Counted from the stretch's first letter, positions 8,169-16,782 are shown. The stretch is DNA of 64,000 nt from JAJFJD01 sp965228695 (GCA_965228695.1 CBDDIB010000002.1:2294001-2358000), one strand, 5' to 3'. Program-made: numbers and translations. The notes: generated from the sequence alone by a model not told the origin.

Positions 8169-8693
8169 CTAGAACAACGGATCTTTGTGTCGCCACTGAT
8201 CGGGCCGGTCGGTTCCCCGCGATACCGGAGCCCGGGCGTCGGTTTTCAAGCGCGTGAGTTGCGCCTGGATAAGTTCTTCGCGTGTCAAATCGACACGGAT
8301 CACCGTGACGTGCGATCCCGCGACGGAAACGACTTCCGCGCGATAGGGCGAGATCGGAACGGGTGATCCATCCATGTCGATGGAGTCTTTGAGGGCGATG
8401 ATCATCTGGGTGACCTTGCCCTCCTTATTGATGACCAAGTCGTCGACCTGACCGATCCGTTCGCCCGAAAGGTTCAGGACGTAACTGCCGATCAGCCGGT
8501 AGGCCTGATAGTAGATCTGTGCGTCGTCACGGGCGGCGACCTGCAAACCGGTTGCGGCATGCGGCGCCGTATTGGCGTTCGTCGCCACCACGGTCGATGA
8601 GGTGGCGGGAGTGGCAAAAGCCGACCCTGTTCCGGCGGCAATCAACAGCAGCGCTGCTATGTCGGTTCGGCTCGGCTTTCTTAGTACTCGCAT
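8169..8693 (-). CDS. Secreted PRC-barrel domain protein
   Basis: The ATG at 8693 gives 174 residues beginning MRVLRKPSRTDIAALLLIAA, a standard signal peptide; the frame is open further upstream but lacks signal-like sequence. After a Thr/Ala/Asn-rich linker, a PRC-barrel fold covers about residues 75-145 (GSYVLNLSGERIGQVDDLVI...GKVTQMIIAL). PRC-barrel proteins of this exported type are common in alphaproteobacterial stress regulons. A strong ECF-type promoter match lies about 85-113 bp upstream (8778-8806) and is identical in both core elements to one upstream of the neighbouring sigma gene. It is therefore probably a target of that sigma factor. Confidence 0.82.
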   Translation of the reverse strand: MRVLRKPSRTDIAALLLIAAGTGSAFATPATSSTVVATNANTAPHAATGLQVAARDDAQIYYQAYRLIGSYVLNLSGERIGQVDDLVINKEGKVTQMIIALKDSIDMDGSPVPISPYRAEVVSVAGSHVTVIRVDLTREELIQAQLTRLKTDARAPVSRGTDRPDQWRHKDPLF

Positions 8694-8777
8694 CGCTCGA
8701 TACCCTGTGCTCTTGCCATTCGGTCGCGCTGCATTTCGGTGACGATGTTGATCGTGCAACGCGTCGTTCTTGACCAC

Positions 8778-8806
8778 ATAGACCGGCTGATGCCGCGGTT
8801 ATTCCC
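8778..8806 (-). promoter_or_regulatory. ECF-type promoter of the PRC-barrel gene
   Basis: On the minus strand GGGAATAA (8806-8799) is followed after exactly 15 bases by GTCTAT (8783-8778). Both hexamer-scale elements and the spacer length match the promoter upstream of the sigma gene. This is the usual sign of an ECF sigma factor that controls itself and a neighbouring target. Confidence 0.78.
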
Positions 8807-8914
8807 GAAAGCCCGTCAGATTTTTTGAAAATCTTAATTTTTGGTGAATTGCCATACCGGCACCGCCTTTGATCACGATGTCGCCGCATTTCCGTCTGAA
8901 TTGCTCAACAGGCT

Positions 8915-8943
8915 GGGAATAAATCCGCTTCGACGGCGTCTAT
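8915..8943 (+). promoter_or_regulatory. ECF-type promoter of the sigma/anti-sigma operon
   Basis: GGGAATAA (8915-8922), a 15-base spacer, then GTCTAT (8938-8943). It faces the sigma factor gene and matches the divergent promoter at 8778-8806. It is consistent with autoregulation of the sigma/anti-sigma operon. Confidence 0.78.
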
Positions 8944-9248
8944 TACTGTTGAAGCGCGTGTGTTCATGAACCGTGCGATGCGCAGACACAAAAACCGGTT
9001 ATGAGAACCGACAATGGAAAATGTCAGAACGCGTCGAGTGAGTGGTGGAAAGCGGCATGAGCGCATGAACGAGAGGGGGCACTTTGTTGTTTGGACGGAC
9101 TCTAAAGACGGCATTCGCCGTTCCGTACCGACCGACGTGAGAAGATTCCACTTTGATCTTCGAGGGACTTGGCTGGGCGATGGAAAACGCGTTTCGCCAT
9201 TGCCGACGCGCCATTGGAACGCTCTTGCCGTTACAGGAGTACCTCAAC

Positions 9249-9758
9249 GTGCCGGAAACCGGTCCCACCCTCTCCCTGCATGTCGCGTCCCTGCGACGTT
9301 ACGCACAAGCCTTGGCCGGAAATCGCGAAGAAGCGGACGATCTCGTCCAGGAATGTCTCACCCGTGCCCTCGCACGGACGAAAGCATGGAACGAAATTCG
9401 CAACACGCGCGCTTATCTGTTTACGATTCTTCACAACGTCCATGTCGATCGCGTCATTCGCAACCGACGCCGCGGCTCCGTGGTGCCGCTCGACGTGGTC
9501 GAGAACAAATTGTCATCCCCGGCGAACCAGGAAGACAGCCTGCGCATCCGCGATTTGGAGCGCGCGCTTCGCGTCTTGCCGGAAGACTACCGGCAGGTCG
9601 TGTTGTTGGTCGGCCTGGAGGGGATGAGTTACAGGGAAACCGCCGCAACGCTTGGAATTCCAGTCGGGACGGTAATGTCACGCCTGTCGCGGGGTCGCGA
9701 GACGCTGCGCCAGTTGATGGCAAATGAGTCTCACAGCAATTTGCGAATGGTAAAATGA
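9249..9758 (+). CDS. ECF RNA polymerase sigma factor
   Basis: I choose GTG 9249 (169 aa) because AGGAG sits 9 nt upstream and the product then begins as ECF factors normally do. ATG 9180 and TTG 9153 are upstream in-frame alternatives. Region 2 covers about residues 15-75 (NREEADDLVQECLTRALART...NTRAYLFTILHNVHVDRVIR). Region 4 covers about 105-160 (LPEDYRQVVLLVGLEGMSYR...GIPVGTVMSRLSRGRETLR). Regions 1 and 3 are missing, as expected for the ECF class. The stop overlaps the anti-sigma start (ATGA), indicating translational coupling. The conserved promoter pair upstream suggests autoregulation. Confidence 0.9.
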   Translation: MPETGPTLSLHVASLRRYAQALAGNREEADDLVQECLTRALARTKAWNEIRNTRAYLFTILHNVHVDRVIRNRRRGSVVPLDVVENKLSSPANQEDSLRIRDLERALRVLPEDYRQVVLLVGLEGMSYRETAATLGIPVGTVMSRLSRGRETLRQLMANESHSNLRMVK

Positions 9759-10876
9759 ACGAAATCCATCGAACCGCCGGTTCATCGATCTCCGACGTTG
9801 AACTGCACGCTTATGTCGACGGCGAATTGACCATGGCGCGCCGCGCCGAGGTCGAAGCCTATCTGGCCGACTCGCCGGACGATGCCGCCCGTGCGCAAGA
9901 GTATCGGGACCTGAGCCTGGCCTTGCATGCTCTCGGCGATGAAGCCGCGTTGACCCGCAACCCCGAGATCGAGGCATTGACCGCCACGTTGGAAAGAACG
10001 ATTGGCCGGCGGCGTCTGACGCAGCGCTTGATGCGGATGGCGGCGGCATCCGCATTCATCATCGCCGGGTTCGGCGCCTTCACGACCTATTCCGACCGGT
10101 TCGAGGCGCCGGAGGATCGCTTCGTTGCGTTCACGCAGCAGGCGACCGACGCGCATCTTTTGTTCGCCGGCCGTTTGGCCGAGCCGAAAGACGTCCGCAT
10201 GGACGAGAAGTCCCGGGTCGTATCCTGGTTGTCGCAGCGTCTGACCGGCATACCGCTCCAGGCGCCGGATCTCGAACCATTCGGGTACCAGCTCACGGTC
10301 GAAAGGATTCTGCCGTCGCGGAATGGTCCCGCGGCGCAATTGATGTATGAGCACGGGAAGGACAAGCGGCCGATCACGCTGTTCATTGGAAAGAACCGCG
10401 ATTCCGGGCAGACCGCTTTCACTTATGTCCAGAACTCGGATGTCGCCGTGTTCTATTGGCAGGACGGCCCCTTCGCCTACAGCCTGGCCGGCGGACTGGA
10501 GCGGCAACAGCTCCTGGAACTGGCGGAAGAGGTGAGCGCGCAGCTGAATTCGGTGCCGCCGCTCCCCAACACCCTGGTAAAGCGGCCGCCCACCGATACG
10601 AAACAGACGGCGATCATCGAGCCGCCGTCGCCGCCGATGAGGACGAAGATCGAGGCGGTCCCGCAGAAGACCTCTGCCGAGCCGCACAAGGGCGCGCCGA
10701 CCGAGGCGCCCGCGATTCAGCCGGTGTCGGACCCGCAGCCGTCGATGCCGCAAAGCGGCAAGGCGTCCGACACCGCTCCGGAGTCCGTGCCGCAAAAGGG
10801 TAAGACGCCCGACTTGCCGGTACGGCCGGGCACGCCGCTGGTGCCGGCCGATAGCGAGGGGCCGAAGAAAACCTGA
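9755..10876 (+). CDS. Membrane-anchored anti-sigma factor
   Basis: A 373-residue protein whose start overlaps the sigma stop by 4 bp. The N-terminal cytoplasmic part (about 1-90) has the anti-sigma start pattern ELHAYVDGEL (about 16-25). One membrane helix follows at about 93-112 (MRMAAASAFIIAGFGAFTTY). The periplasmic domain spans about 113-270, and a Pro/Lys/Thr-rich tail runs from about 275 to the end. The zinc-type HxxxCxxC motif is absent, so redox-zinc sensing is unlikely. It presumably sequesters the ECF factor at the membrane until an envelope signal arrives. The long Pro-rich tail is unusual and may reach peptidoglycan or a partner. Confidence 0.85.
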   Translation: MNEIHRTAGSSISDVELHAYVDGELTMARRAEVEAYLADSPDDAARAQEYRDLSLALHALGDEAALTRNPEIEALTATLERTIGRRRLTQRLMRMAAASAFIIAGFGAFTTYSDRFEAPEDRFVAFTQQATDAHLLFAGRLAEPKDVRMDEKSRVVSWLSQRLTGIPLQAPDLEPFGYQLTVERILPSRNGPAAQLMYEHGKDKRPITLFIGKNRDSGQTAFTYVQNSDVAVFYWQDGPFAYSLAGGLERQQLLELAEEVSAQLNSVPPLPNTLVKRPPTDTKQTAIIEPPSPPMRTKIEAVPQKTSAEPHKGAPTEAPAIQPVSDPQPSMPQSGKASDTAPESVPQKGKTPDLPVRPGTPLVPADSEGPKKT

Positions 10877-11262
10877 CCCTCAACGCAGCGTCAGGGTGCG
10901 GCGCCGTAGCGTATTGCCGTGGACCGGCACCGAATTCAGGCTCATCGCCGCCGCTGCGATGTTTGCGCGCAACAACGGATCGGGTCGCGATCGGCGGATT
11001 CCGCGTCGCGTGGGATCGAAGGGTACATGCGGGGAGGTGGATCCAAAATCGAACCGGTTGAGTGTGGATGGTCATCCGGTTATGGAAAGCTGAAGACCGG
11101 CCGGATTTCCGAGAGCTATTCGCTGGTTATTCCAATAAATGGAATAAAAAATTAATAACTTTCCACATTCCTTCATTTTAAGAGATCAATAAAAATCAAT
11201 CTTGCTTGCCGCTGAAATCGCGACACGCCGTGTCGATACCGGAAATGTGCAGGAGCAGGATT
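10877..11262. other. Intergenic region; possible decayed coding end on the minus strand
   Basis: 386 bp between the anti-sigma and hydrolase genes. The left 110 bp, read leftward, give an open frame ending at a stop at 10880-10882 with the sequence RPDPLLRANIAAAAMSLNSV and a short continuation. It looks protein-like but has no start or recognisable family, so it may be a gene remnant or chance. The right part (11110-11210) is AT-rich, includes TTATTCCAATAAATGGAATAA, and probably carries the promoter of the hydrolase gene. Confidence 0.35.
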
Positions 11263-12243
11263 ATGACAGCCGTCGTCCACGCCACCGACCGCCCGTTGTT
11301 GACGCAATCCAACGACATGCCGCCCGCCATTGCGGCAGCGGAGAGTTTCGCGGGAACCTGGCCTTTCGAAGCCCGGTACAGCGAAGCGCCCGGCTTTCCT
11401 ATGCATTATGTCGATGAGGGGGCGGGCGCCGATACGTTGCTTCTGCTGCATGGCGAACCGACCTGGAGTTACCTATTTCGGGCCCAAATTCCGCTGTGGG
11501 CGCAATCGGCGCGGGTCGTCGCCGTCGACCATATGGGTTTCGGCAAGAGCGCCGCGCCCGCTGATCGGACCTATTGGCTGCAGGACCATATCGACAATCT
11601 CGAGCGGTTCGTGTTGTCGGAGAACCTGCGCGATCTGACGCTTGTAATGCACGACTTCGGCGGGCCGGTGGGCCTGGGGCTTGCAATCCGCCATCCGGAT
11701 CGCATCAAACGAATCGTCTCGGTCAATGGCCCGACGCCCGCCGGGCAACGGGACCTTCTGGAGCGGTTGATGGCCAACGCCGCGACCGCGCCGTGGTTTC
11801 AGTGGATATTGCAAGCCGACGCGGACGGATCGCTCGAAGAGGTGCTCGGACATCTCGACTACAATATCCTGTCGACGCTCAAGCTGAACGGTTTCGAGCG
11901 TAACGACATCATCTCCGACACGTGGCTCTCCGCATATCGCGCGCCCTTTCCGACGCCCCGGCACGCGGCAGGCGCCATCGGCTGGGCAAAAGGGTTCGCG
12001 ACCGGCATGCATGAATTCGAGACGCCCGACGCCGCCGTTGCGGAGGCGTTGACGAAAAAGCCCGCCTTGGCGCTCTGGGGCGAGAAAGACCGGACGTTGC
12101 AGCCCGATCAGTTCCTGCCGCTCTTCCGGCAAGCCTTTCCCGGCGGGGAGGTGCATTGTCTCACCGGAGCCGGGCATTACAGCCCCGAGGACGCGCCGGT
12201 CGAGGTGGGCGAGAAGGTCGCGCGTTTTATCGGCGGGGCCTGA
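11263..12243 (+). CDS. Haloalkane dehalogenase-like alpha/beta hydrolase
   Basis: Start ATG 11263 follows AGGAGCAGGATT and gives 326 residues; the open frame upstream lacks a Shine-Dalgarno. The fold and motifs resemble haloalkane dehalogenases: HGEPTWSYLFR (63-73), nucleophile D131 in HDFGGPVG, and catalytic His about 305 in GAGHYSPEDAP. In characterised dehalogenases the residue after the nucleophile is Trp, which holds the halide; here it is Phe132. The enzyme may therefore prefer ester, epoxide or fluoroacetate-like substrates, or use a different halide pocket. It stands alone, convergent with the dioxygenase at 12258. Confidence 0.8.
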   Translation: MTAVVHATDRPLLTQSNDMPPAIAAAESFAGTWPFEARYSEAPGFPMHYVDEGAGADTLLLLHGEPTWSYLFRAQIPLWAQSARVVAVDHMGFGKSAAPADRTYWLQDHIDNLERFVLSENLRDLTLVMHDFGGPVGLGLAIRHPDRIKRIVSVNGPTPAGQRDLLERLMANAATAPWFQWILQADADGSLEEVLGHLDYNILSTLKLNGFERNDIISDTWLSAYRAPFPTPRHAAGAIGWAKGFATGMHEFETPDAAVAEALTKKPALALWGEKDRTLQPDQFLPLFRQAFPGGEVHCLTGAGHYSPEDAPVEVGEKVARFIGGA

Positions 12244-12257
12244 CGCTGCGTTCCGAT

Positions 12258-13106
12258 CTACGCCGGCACGCTGTCCGCCGCGAAGGTCGTGCGCTGCATC
12301 AAGCGGCGCAGCGGCAGGTCGTAATCCTGAATTGCCTTGTGCTGGACCGTGCAATTATCCCAAATCAGAACATCGCCCGGCTGCCAGACATGGCGGTAGA
12401 CGAATTCGGGCCGAACGATGTGATCGGCGAGCGCTTCGATGAGCCGTTGGGCTTCGCCGTCGTCGAGCCCGACGACTCCCGTGCAGTCGTCGCGCATGAC
12501 ATAGAGGCACTTGCGGCCGGTATGCGGATGCGTCCGGACGATGGGATGGGTCACCGGGGGAAAGGCCTCGATCTGCGCCTGGGTGATCGGCACCGCGCGC
12601 ACCCGGGCCGCGAAGTCGAATTCCGCGATGAGCCCGTCGAGCCGACGCTTCATGGTCTCGGGCAAGGCGTCATAGGCCGCATGCGTCGCGGCGAAACAGG
12701 TGTCGCCAAGCGAGAGGCCGTCGATCTCCGGCACTTCCTGCGCATACAGGATGGTGCCCCGCGGCGGCTTCGGCGTGTAGCACATGTCGCTGTGCCAGTT
12801 CTCGCCCGCCCGCTTGATGCCGATCTCACGTCCGTCTTCCACCACGTTGGAAACGAGGACGATCCCCGGATGATCCGGCAGGCCGAGCGTTTCGCCGAAC
12901 GTGTTGAGTTGCAGGTCGCCGAAACGTTGGGTTAGGGAGAGGAGGCGGTCCGGCGTGATGGTCTGGCCGCGGAAAAAGACCACACCGTTTTCGTTATACG
13001 CCTTCTCGACGGCGGCGAATTCGTTGTCGTCGAGGTCGCGCGACAGATCGACGCCGCGGATCTCCGCGCCCACCGCCGCATTGGTGCGAATGACATTGAT
13101 CCCCAT
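12258..13106 (-). CDS. TauD/TfdA-family 2-oxoglutarate dioxygenase, classic type
   Basis: A 282-residue enzyme starting at ATG 13106 with AGGAG 6 nt upstream. Iron ligands are H105 and D107 (NWHSDMCY) and H256 (TVQHKAIQDY), and an Arg near 267 should bind 2-oxoglutarate. Length and motif spacing match taurine or 2,4-D dioxygenases, unlike the longer, distinct TauD-like paralogues elsewhere in the window. It hydroxylates a small acidic or sulfonated substrate, leading to C-S, C-O or C-N cleavage. The substrate cannot be read from the sequence. An MmgE/PrpD gene lies about 95 bp upstream in the same direction. Confidence 0.9.
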   Translation of the reverse strand: MGINVIRTNAAVGAEIRGVDLSRDLDDNEFAAVEKAYNENGVVFFRGQTITPDRLLSLTQRFGDLQLNTFGETLGLPDHPGIVLVSNVVEDGREIGIKRAGENWHSDMCYTPKPPRGTILYAQEVPEIDGLSLGDTCFAATHAAYDALPETMKRRLDGLIAEFDFAARVRAVPITQAQIEAFPPVTHPIVRTHPHTGRKCLYVMRDDCTGVVGLDDGEAQRLIEALADHIVRPEFVYRHVWQPGDVLIWDNCTVQHKAIQDYDLPLRRLMQRTTFAADSVPA

Positions 13107-13202
13107 ATGAGGCTCCTGCCGATCATTTTTCGTTGCGAACGATGCTAGCGCCGGTGCAGAGTTCCGCGCAACTCGATCGTCCGAAAAGAACCAAGTGCGG
13201 TT

Positions 13203-14546
13203 CTAACCGCAAATCTCCAACAACCGGGTCAACTCGGCGGCGCTCAGATCGTGCAGGCGGCTGGCGAGGGCGACGAATTCCTCCTCGGTCGCGTCGTCGA
13301 AAACGCGCTTCAGGCAATCGTGGATCTTGATGCGGTGGCGTTCCGGCGTCGTCGGTTCGCCTTTGTAGTGTCCGAGACCCTTCTCGCAATGGACCTCGAT
13401 GCGCGTGCCGTCGTTCAGGGTCACCGCCAGGTCGACCCAGCGGCCGATTGTCGTGTCCGGGATCGCCGGGTTCGGCTCGAGCGTGACCTTCTTCATCAGC
13501 GTTTGGATGTCGTTCCGATTGACCACGTCGTCCTGGAAATGATCGATGCCGAGCGGTCCGTCGATCAGGGCCGCGGCGACCGTGTAGTGCATGCTGAACT
13601 TGCCGTCGAGGCCGGTGCTGGGCAGCGGCCGCTCGACATGTTCCGACGGGGCCACCGTCATGGTGACGCTTTCGATATGCGAAATGTCCGAGATTTGTTC
13701 GCGCGCCTCCAGCGCCGCGTTGATGCCCCAGTGGGTGACGTATTGCGCAGGAAAGAGCTTGATGTTGTAGCCGGGGTCGACGATGCGGAAGGCTTCTCCG
13801 TAGGCGAGCAGGATGTCCGGGGTGAGGTCGTCCTTGAGAAAGGCGTCGGCCCAGCCGTGCTTGTGTTCCAGCACATCCGCGTTGGCGTCGAAGCCATGCG
13901 ACGCCAACAGCGCCGCGTCGAGACCGTTCGCGCCGGAGTAGCCGCAATGAGTGCACTTGGCCATGGTGCCCTTGTTGGCCGACAGCGTTCCGCAGCGGCT
14001 GGCGGCGATCGCGATGGCGTAACCGGTCTGCTGCGCGTCCAGCCCCAGCAAATAGGATGCGGCGACGGCGCTGCCCAACGGGCCGACCACGCCCGGCGTG
14101 TGGAAGACGTAGCGGCCCGGATGACCCTCCGCGAAACGAAGCCGGCCTTCCATCTCGATACCTTTCACCAGCGCCGTCGCGGCGGTGCGCCCGTCGGCGC
14201 CCAGCTTCTCCGCCAGCGCCAACACGCCGGGCAGCACCGGCGACGTGGCGTGATTGGGCGGCGTCGACATGGGCTCGTAATCGAGGACATGCATGGATGC
14301 CCCGTTGAGATAGGCGGCGTAGAAAGGCGAGGTCTTGAAGCCGAACCCGATGGCGGTTGCCACCGGCGCGCAGCCTTGATCGCGGATATAGCCGGCGAGC
14401 GCTTTCGGCGCCTTCTGCGTCGTCCCGGCCAGCGCCACCGACAAGCCGTCGAGCGTTACGCGATCCCCGTGGGCAAAGGCCTCGTCCGGAATATCGGCGT
14501 CGGTCACGGCCACGATTTTCTCGCAAAGCTCGGTCGTCAGTCCCAT
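13203..14546 (-). CDS. MmgE/PrpD family protein
   Basis: A 447-residue protein with start ATG 14546 preceded by TAGGAGCATGCG. It has the all-helical MmgE/PrpD N-terminal domain with the family segment LDYEPMSTPPNHATSPVLPG and a Gly/Ala-rich core (RCGTLSANKGTMAKCTHCG). Known members are 2-methylcitrate dehydratase (PrpD), cis-aconitate decarboxylase and iminodisuccinate epimerase. No prpB/prpC genes are nearby, so propionate catabolism is not supported. It probably acts on a di- or tricarboxylate made by the neighbouring dioxygenase pathway. The function within the family is unknown. Confidence 0.85.
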   Translation of the reverse strand: MGLTTELCEKIVAVTDADIPDEAFAHGDRVTLDGLSVALAGTTQKAPKALAGYIRDQGCAPVATAIGFGFKTSPFYAAYLNGASMHVLDYEPMSTPPNHATSPVLPGVLALAEKLGADGRTAATALVKGIEMEGRLRFAEGHPGRYVFHTPGVVGPLGSAVAASYLLGLDAQQTGYAIAIAASRCGTLSANKGTMAKCTHCGYSGANGLDAALLASHGFDANADVLEHKHGWADAFLKDDLTPDILLAYGEAFRIVDPGYNIKLFPAQYVTHWGINAALEAREQISDISHIESVTMTVAPSEHVERPLPSTGLDGKFSMHYTVAAALIDGPLGIDHFQDDVVNRNDIQTLMKKVTLEPNPAIPDTTIGRWVDLAVTLNDGTRIEVHCEKGLGHYKGEPTTPERHRIKIHDCLKRVFDDATEEEFVALASRLHDLSAAELTRLLEICG

Positions 14547-14583
14547 CGCATGCTCCTATCTGCCGCCGTCCGTGTTTCGCCGG

Positions 14584-15657
14584 CTACGCCACGTCCATCG
14601 GCGCGGGCTCCTTCGGATCGGTGACGACGATCCCGGTCGGCCGCCCGCCCGGCGTCGTCGCGCCGTACCGGTCGTAGAACGCCTGCGGCAGCGGCCAGCC
14701 GCCGGGCACGGCAAGCCAAAGGCGCAGCAAGTGACGCTTCCGGTCCGGCTCCGGATAATCCTCGTATCCGGTGCGTGAATGCATGGTCGTCAGGTTGTTG
14801 ACGAACTGGACATCGCCGGGGTCGAAGGTGATGTCGAGACTGAATTCCGGATCGGCCGCGAGGTCCCGCAGCATATCGAGCGCGTCCCATTGCGCCTGTG
14901 TGAGCCGCGGCAGTTCCGGGAACCGCTGAGCCGATTCGACGAAGCGCCGCACGAAGCAGACGATCAGACGGCCCTCGTGGCGGCTGAACACCGGCAGTCG
15001 ATAGTAGGGCTTCCAGCCCTCGGGGACTTCGCCGCGCCGGTCGAGATACATCGGCTGCAGCAGTTCGGCGAGCAGATCGGGTCGGCGATCCAACATTTCG
15101 TTGTAGAGCGCGCCGGCGCTGACGACGCTGCTCAATCCGCCGGACTTGGACGGATTGAGGCAAAATAGGCCGATGATCTCCCCGCCGATATCGTTGTGAT
15201 AGGACAGCGCCGCACGCGACCGATGGCCGCGGTTATTCACGTCGTCGACGTCGACACCGATGTCCTTCACATGCCCCAAGACATGTCCATAGGCGTTCTG
15301 CGTCACCGCTTCGCCGATATGCGCCCCGATTCCCCAATACGTGATGGCGCATTGTTCGCGCGACCAACGGTCGACCGGCAGCCCGCGCAGGACATGAACG
15401 CCGAGGCCATTGACGACATTCTCTCGAATCCGATCGAGGACGCCGCCGAATTCGGGAAGCGGAAAATCGTCCTTGCCGAAATCCGGAACATGACCGCCGC
15501 GCGCGATCATGCGATCGGTGCTGCGCTCCAGTTCGGCAATCTCGTCCGCGGTGACGTGGTGTATCCAATCCTCGCTCTTTTCCAATTGGGCACCGCGCCA
15601 AACCGATGGGCTGTCGACGGCGGGAGACGGGTCGGGTAATTCGTGATCTGTGCTCAT
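14584..15657 (-). CDS. TauD/TfdA-like dioxygenase, expanded subfamily (copy 1)
   Basis: Start ATG 15657 (MSTDHELPD) gives 357 residues, matching the paralogues; the frame extends 24 codons further upstream. Ligands are H154 and D156 (SYHNDIGGE) and H293 (TMHSRTGYEDYPEPDRKRH), with an Arg near 312. Subfamily blocks are WGIGAHIGEAVTQNAYGHVL, a GGLSSVVSAGALYNE segment and PGDVQFVNNL. It lies 37 bp after the MmgE/PrpD gene stop-side neighbour (gene order 15657 to 13203) and may be cotranscribed with it. The substrate is unknown; members of this group are often annotated only as TauD/TfdA family. Confidence 0.86.
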   Translation of the reverse strand: MSTDHELPDPSPAVDSPSVWRGAQLEKSEDWIHHVTADEIAELERSTDRMIARGGHVPDFGKDDFPLPEFGGVLDRIRENVVNGLGVHVLRGLPVDRWSREQCAITYWGIGAHIGEAVTQNAYGHVLGHVKDIGVDVDDVNNRGHRSRAALSYHNDIGGEIIGLFCLNPSKSGGLSSVVSAGALYNEMLDRRPDLLAELLQPMYLDRRGEVPEGWKPYYRLPVFSRHEGRLIVCFVRRFVESAQRFPELPRLTQAQWDALDMLRDLAADPEFSLDITFDPGDVQFVNNLTTMHSRTGYEDYPEPDRKRHLLRLWLAVPGGWPLPQAFYDRYGATTPGGRPTGIVVTDPKEPAPMDVA

Positions 15658-15795
15658 AAGGGCTCGCTCGCTCCATACGGCAATTGGAGGCACCCGGTAA
15701 TTAAGCCCCAAAACCGAAAGACGACGCAAACCGATGCCATTGCGATCTTTTTCGTCGGATATTCGCCCAACCCGCTGATGTTTGTTTTCGCTCGT

Positions 15796-16782
15796 CTAAC
15801 CCGCTGGAATACCGAACAGCGTCGCCGCCGTGCCGCCCAGGATTTTCTCCTGGTCGGATGCGCTTAGGCCGGATTCGCGGATCACCTTGGTCGGGGCCGG
15901 GTCGCCGATGGGGAAGGGGTAGTCGGAGCCGAGCATCACCTTGTCCACGCCGACCTTGTCGCAAAGGTAACGCAGCGCGTCGGTTTGGAAGACCAGGCTG
16001 TCGAAGTAACAGTGCTGGAATCCCTCTTCTGGGTCGGCGTATTTGCCGGGGTTGGCGTTGAAGTTGCGGATTAGGCGGCCGAGCGCGAAGGGCAGGCCGC
16101 CGCCGCCGGTGCTGAGCACCGCCTTCATGCCGCTGTATTTCACGAAATGGCCCGAGAACAGCAGCCGCGCGCAGGCGGTTGTCATGTCGTTGACCCGGAC
16201 GATGGTGTTGACCAGGTCGGGCGCCTGGACGCGCGGGTCGCGCAGGTCGAAGACCGGGTGGATCACGATGACCGCTCCCCGGTCGGACGCCACCTCCCAG
16301 AACGGGTCCAGGTCCGGGTCGTCCAGATTGCCGCCGTCGCCTTTCGGCTGGGCCGCGATCATCAGTCCGGGGAATCCCGCGTCCATCGCCTCGGTCAGGA
16401 CAGCCGCCGCGAGCTTGCCGTCCTGCATTGGGACGCTGGCGAGCGGTGTGAGGCGCGGCTGGTCCTTGGTAGCTTCCAGCAGATGCTCGTTGATCATGCG
16501 GCTCCACTCGGCCGCTTCCTCGGCGGGGAGTTCGTAGCCGAACATGTCGAGCCAGCCGCCGTTGATTTGATGGTCGATGTCGCGCTCGGTCATCCACTGC
16601 AGCCGGTTCTCGATGTCGCGCAGGTTGGGCATGACCGGCCGCGTCGGCTTACCGCCGGCGAAGGCGAGCTGGAACTTGCCGTCCTCGTGCAGCAGGTCGA
16701 CCGACGGGAACCGTTCGATATTCTTCAGCAGGGCGTCGAACATCTGCTGCGGGGCGAAATGGGCGTGGATATCGATATTCAT
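15796..16782 (-). CDS. ACMSD-like amidohydrolase/decarboxylase
   Basis: A 328-residue TIM-barrel protein. The metal-binding HxH is at residues 6-8 (DIHAHF), a further His lies in VIVIHPVF (about 174), and the Asp ligand is in MLGSDYPFP (about 296). This is the amidohydrolase-2 family that includes aminocarboxymuconate-semialdehyde decarboxylase and gamma-resorcylate decarboxylase. The members are non-oxidative decarboxylases or hydrolases acting on aromatic or enol acids. It lies just downstream of the molybdenum hydroxylase operon on the same strand (29 bp gap), so it probably processes its product. Confidence 0.88.
   Translation of the reverse strand: MNIDIHAHFAPQQMFDALLKNIERFPSVDLLHEDGKFQLAFAGGKPTRPVMPNLRDIENRLQWMTERDIDHQINGGWLDMFGYELPAEEAAEWSRMINEHLLEATKDQPRLTPLASVPMQDGKLAAAVLTEAMDAGFPGLMIAAQPKGDGGNLDDPDLDPFWEVASDRGAVIVIHPVFDLRDPRVQAPDLVNTIVRVNDMTTACARLLFSGHFVKYSGMKAVLSTGGGGLPFALGRLIRNFNANPGKYADPEEGFQHCYFDSLVFQTDALRYLCDKVGVDKVMLGSDYPFPIGDPAPTKVIRESGLSASDQEKILGGTAATLFGIPAG

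Larger units (their letters stand above)
8694..9248. other. Divergent regulatory region between the PRC-barrel and ECF sigma genes
   Basis: About 555 bp separating the leftward PRC-barrel gene from the rightward sigma gene. It contains two outward-facing ECF-type promoters (8778-8806 minus, 8915-8943 plus), described separately. A rightward leader of about 300 nt would precede the sigma start at 9249. Short open frames in the leader (for example from 9014) overlap the sigma gene in another frame and show no coding character. Confidence 0.5.

Noticed and set aside
13251..14624. A 457-codon plus-strand frame opposite the MmgE/PrpD gene
   Set aside because: Its composition is that of an antisense shadow and the opposite strand has clear family motifs, Shine-Dalgarno and start codon.
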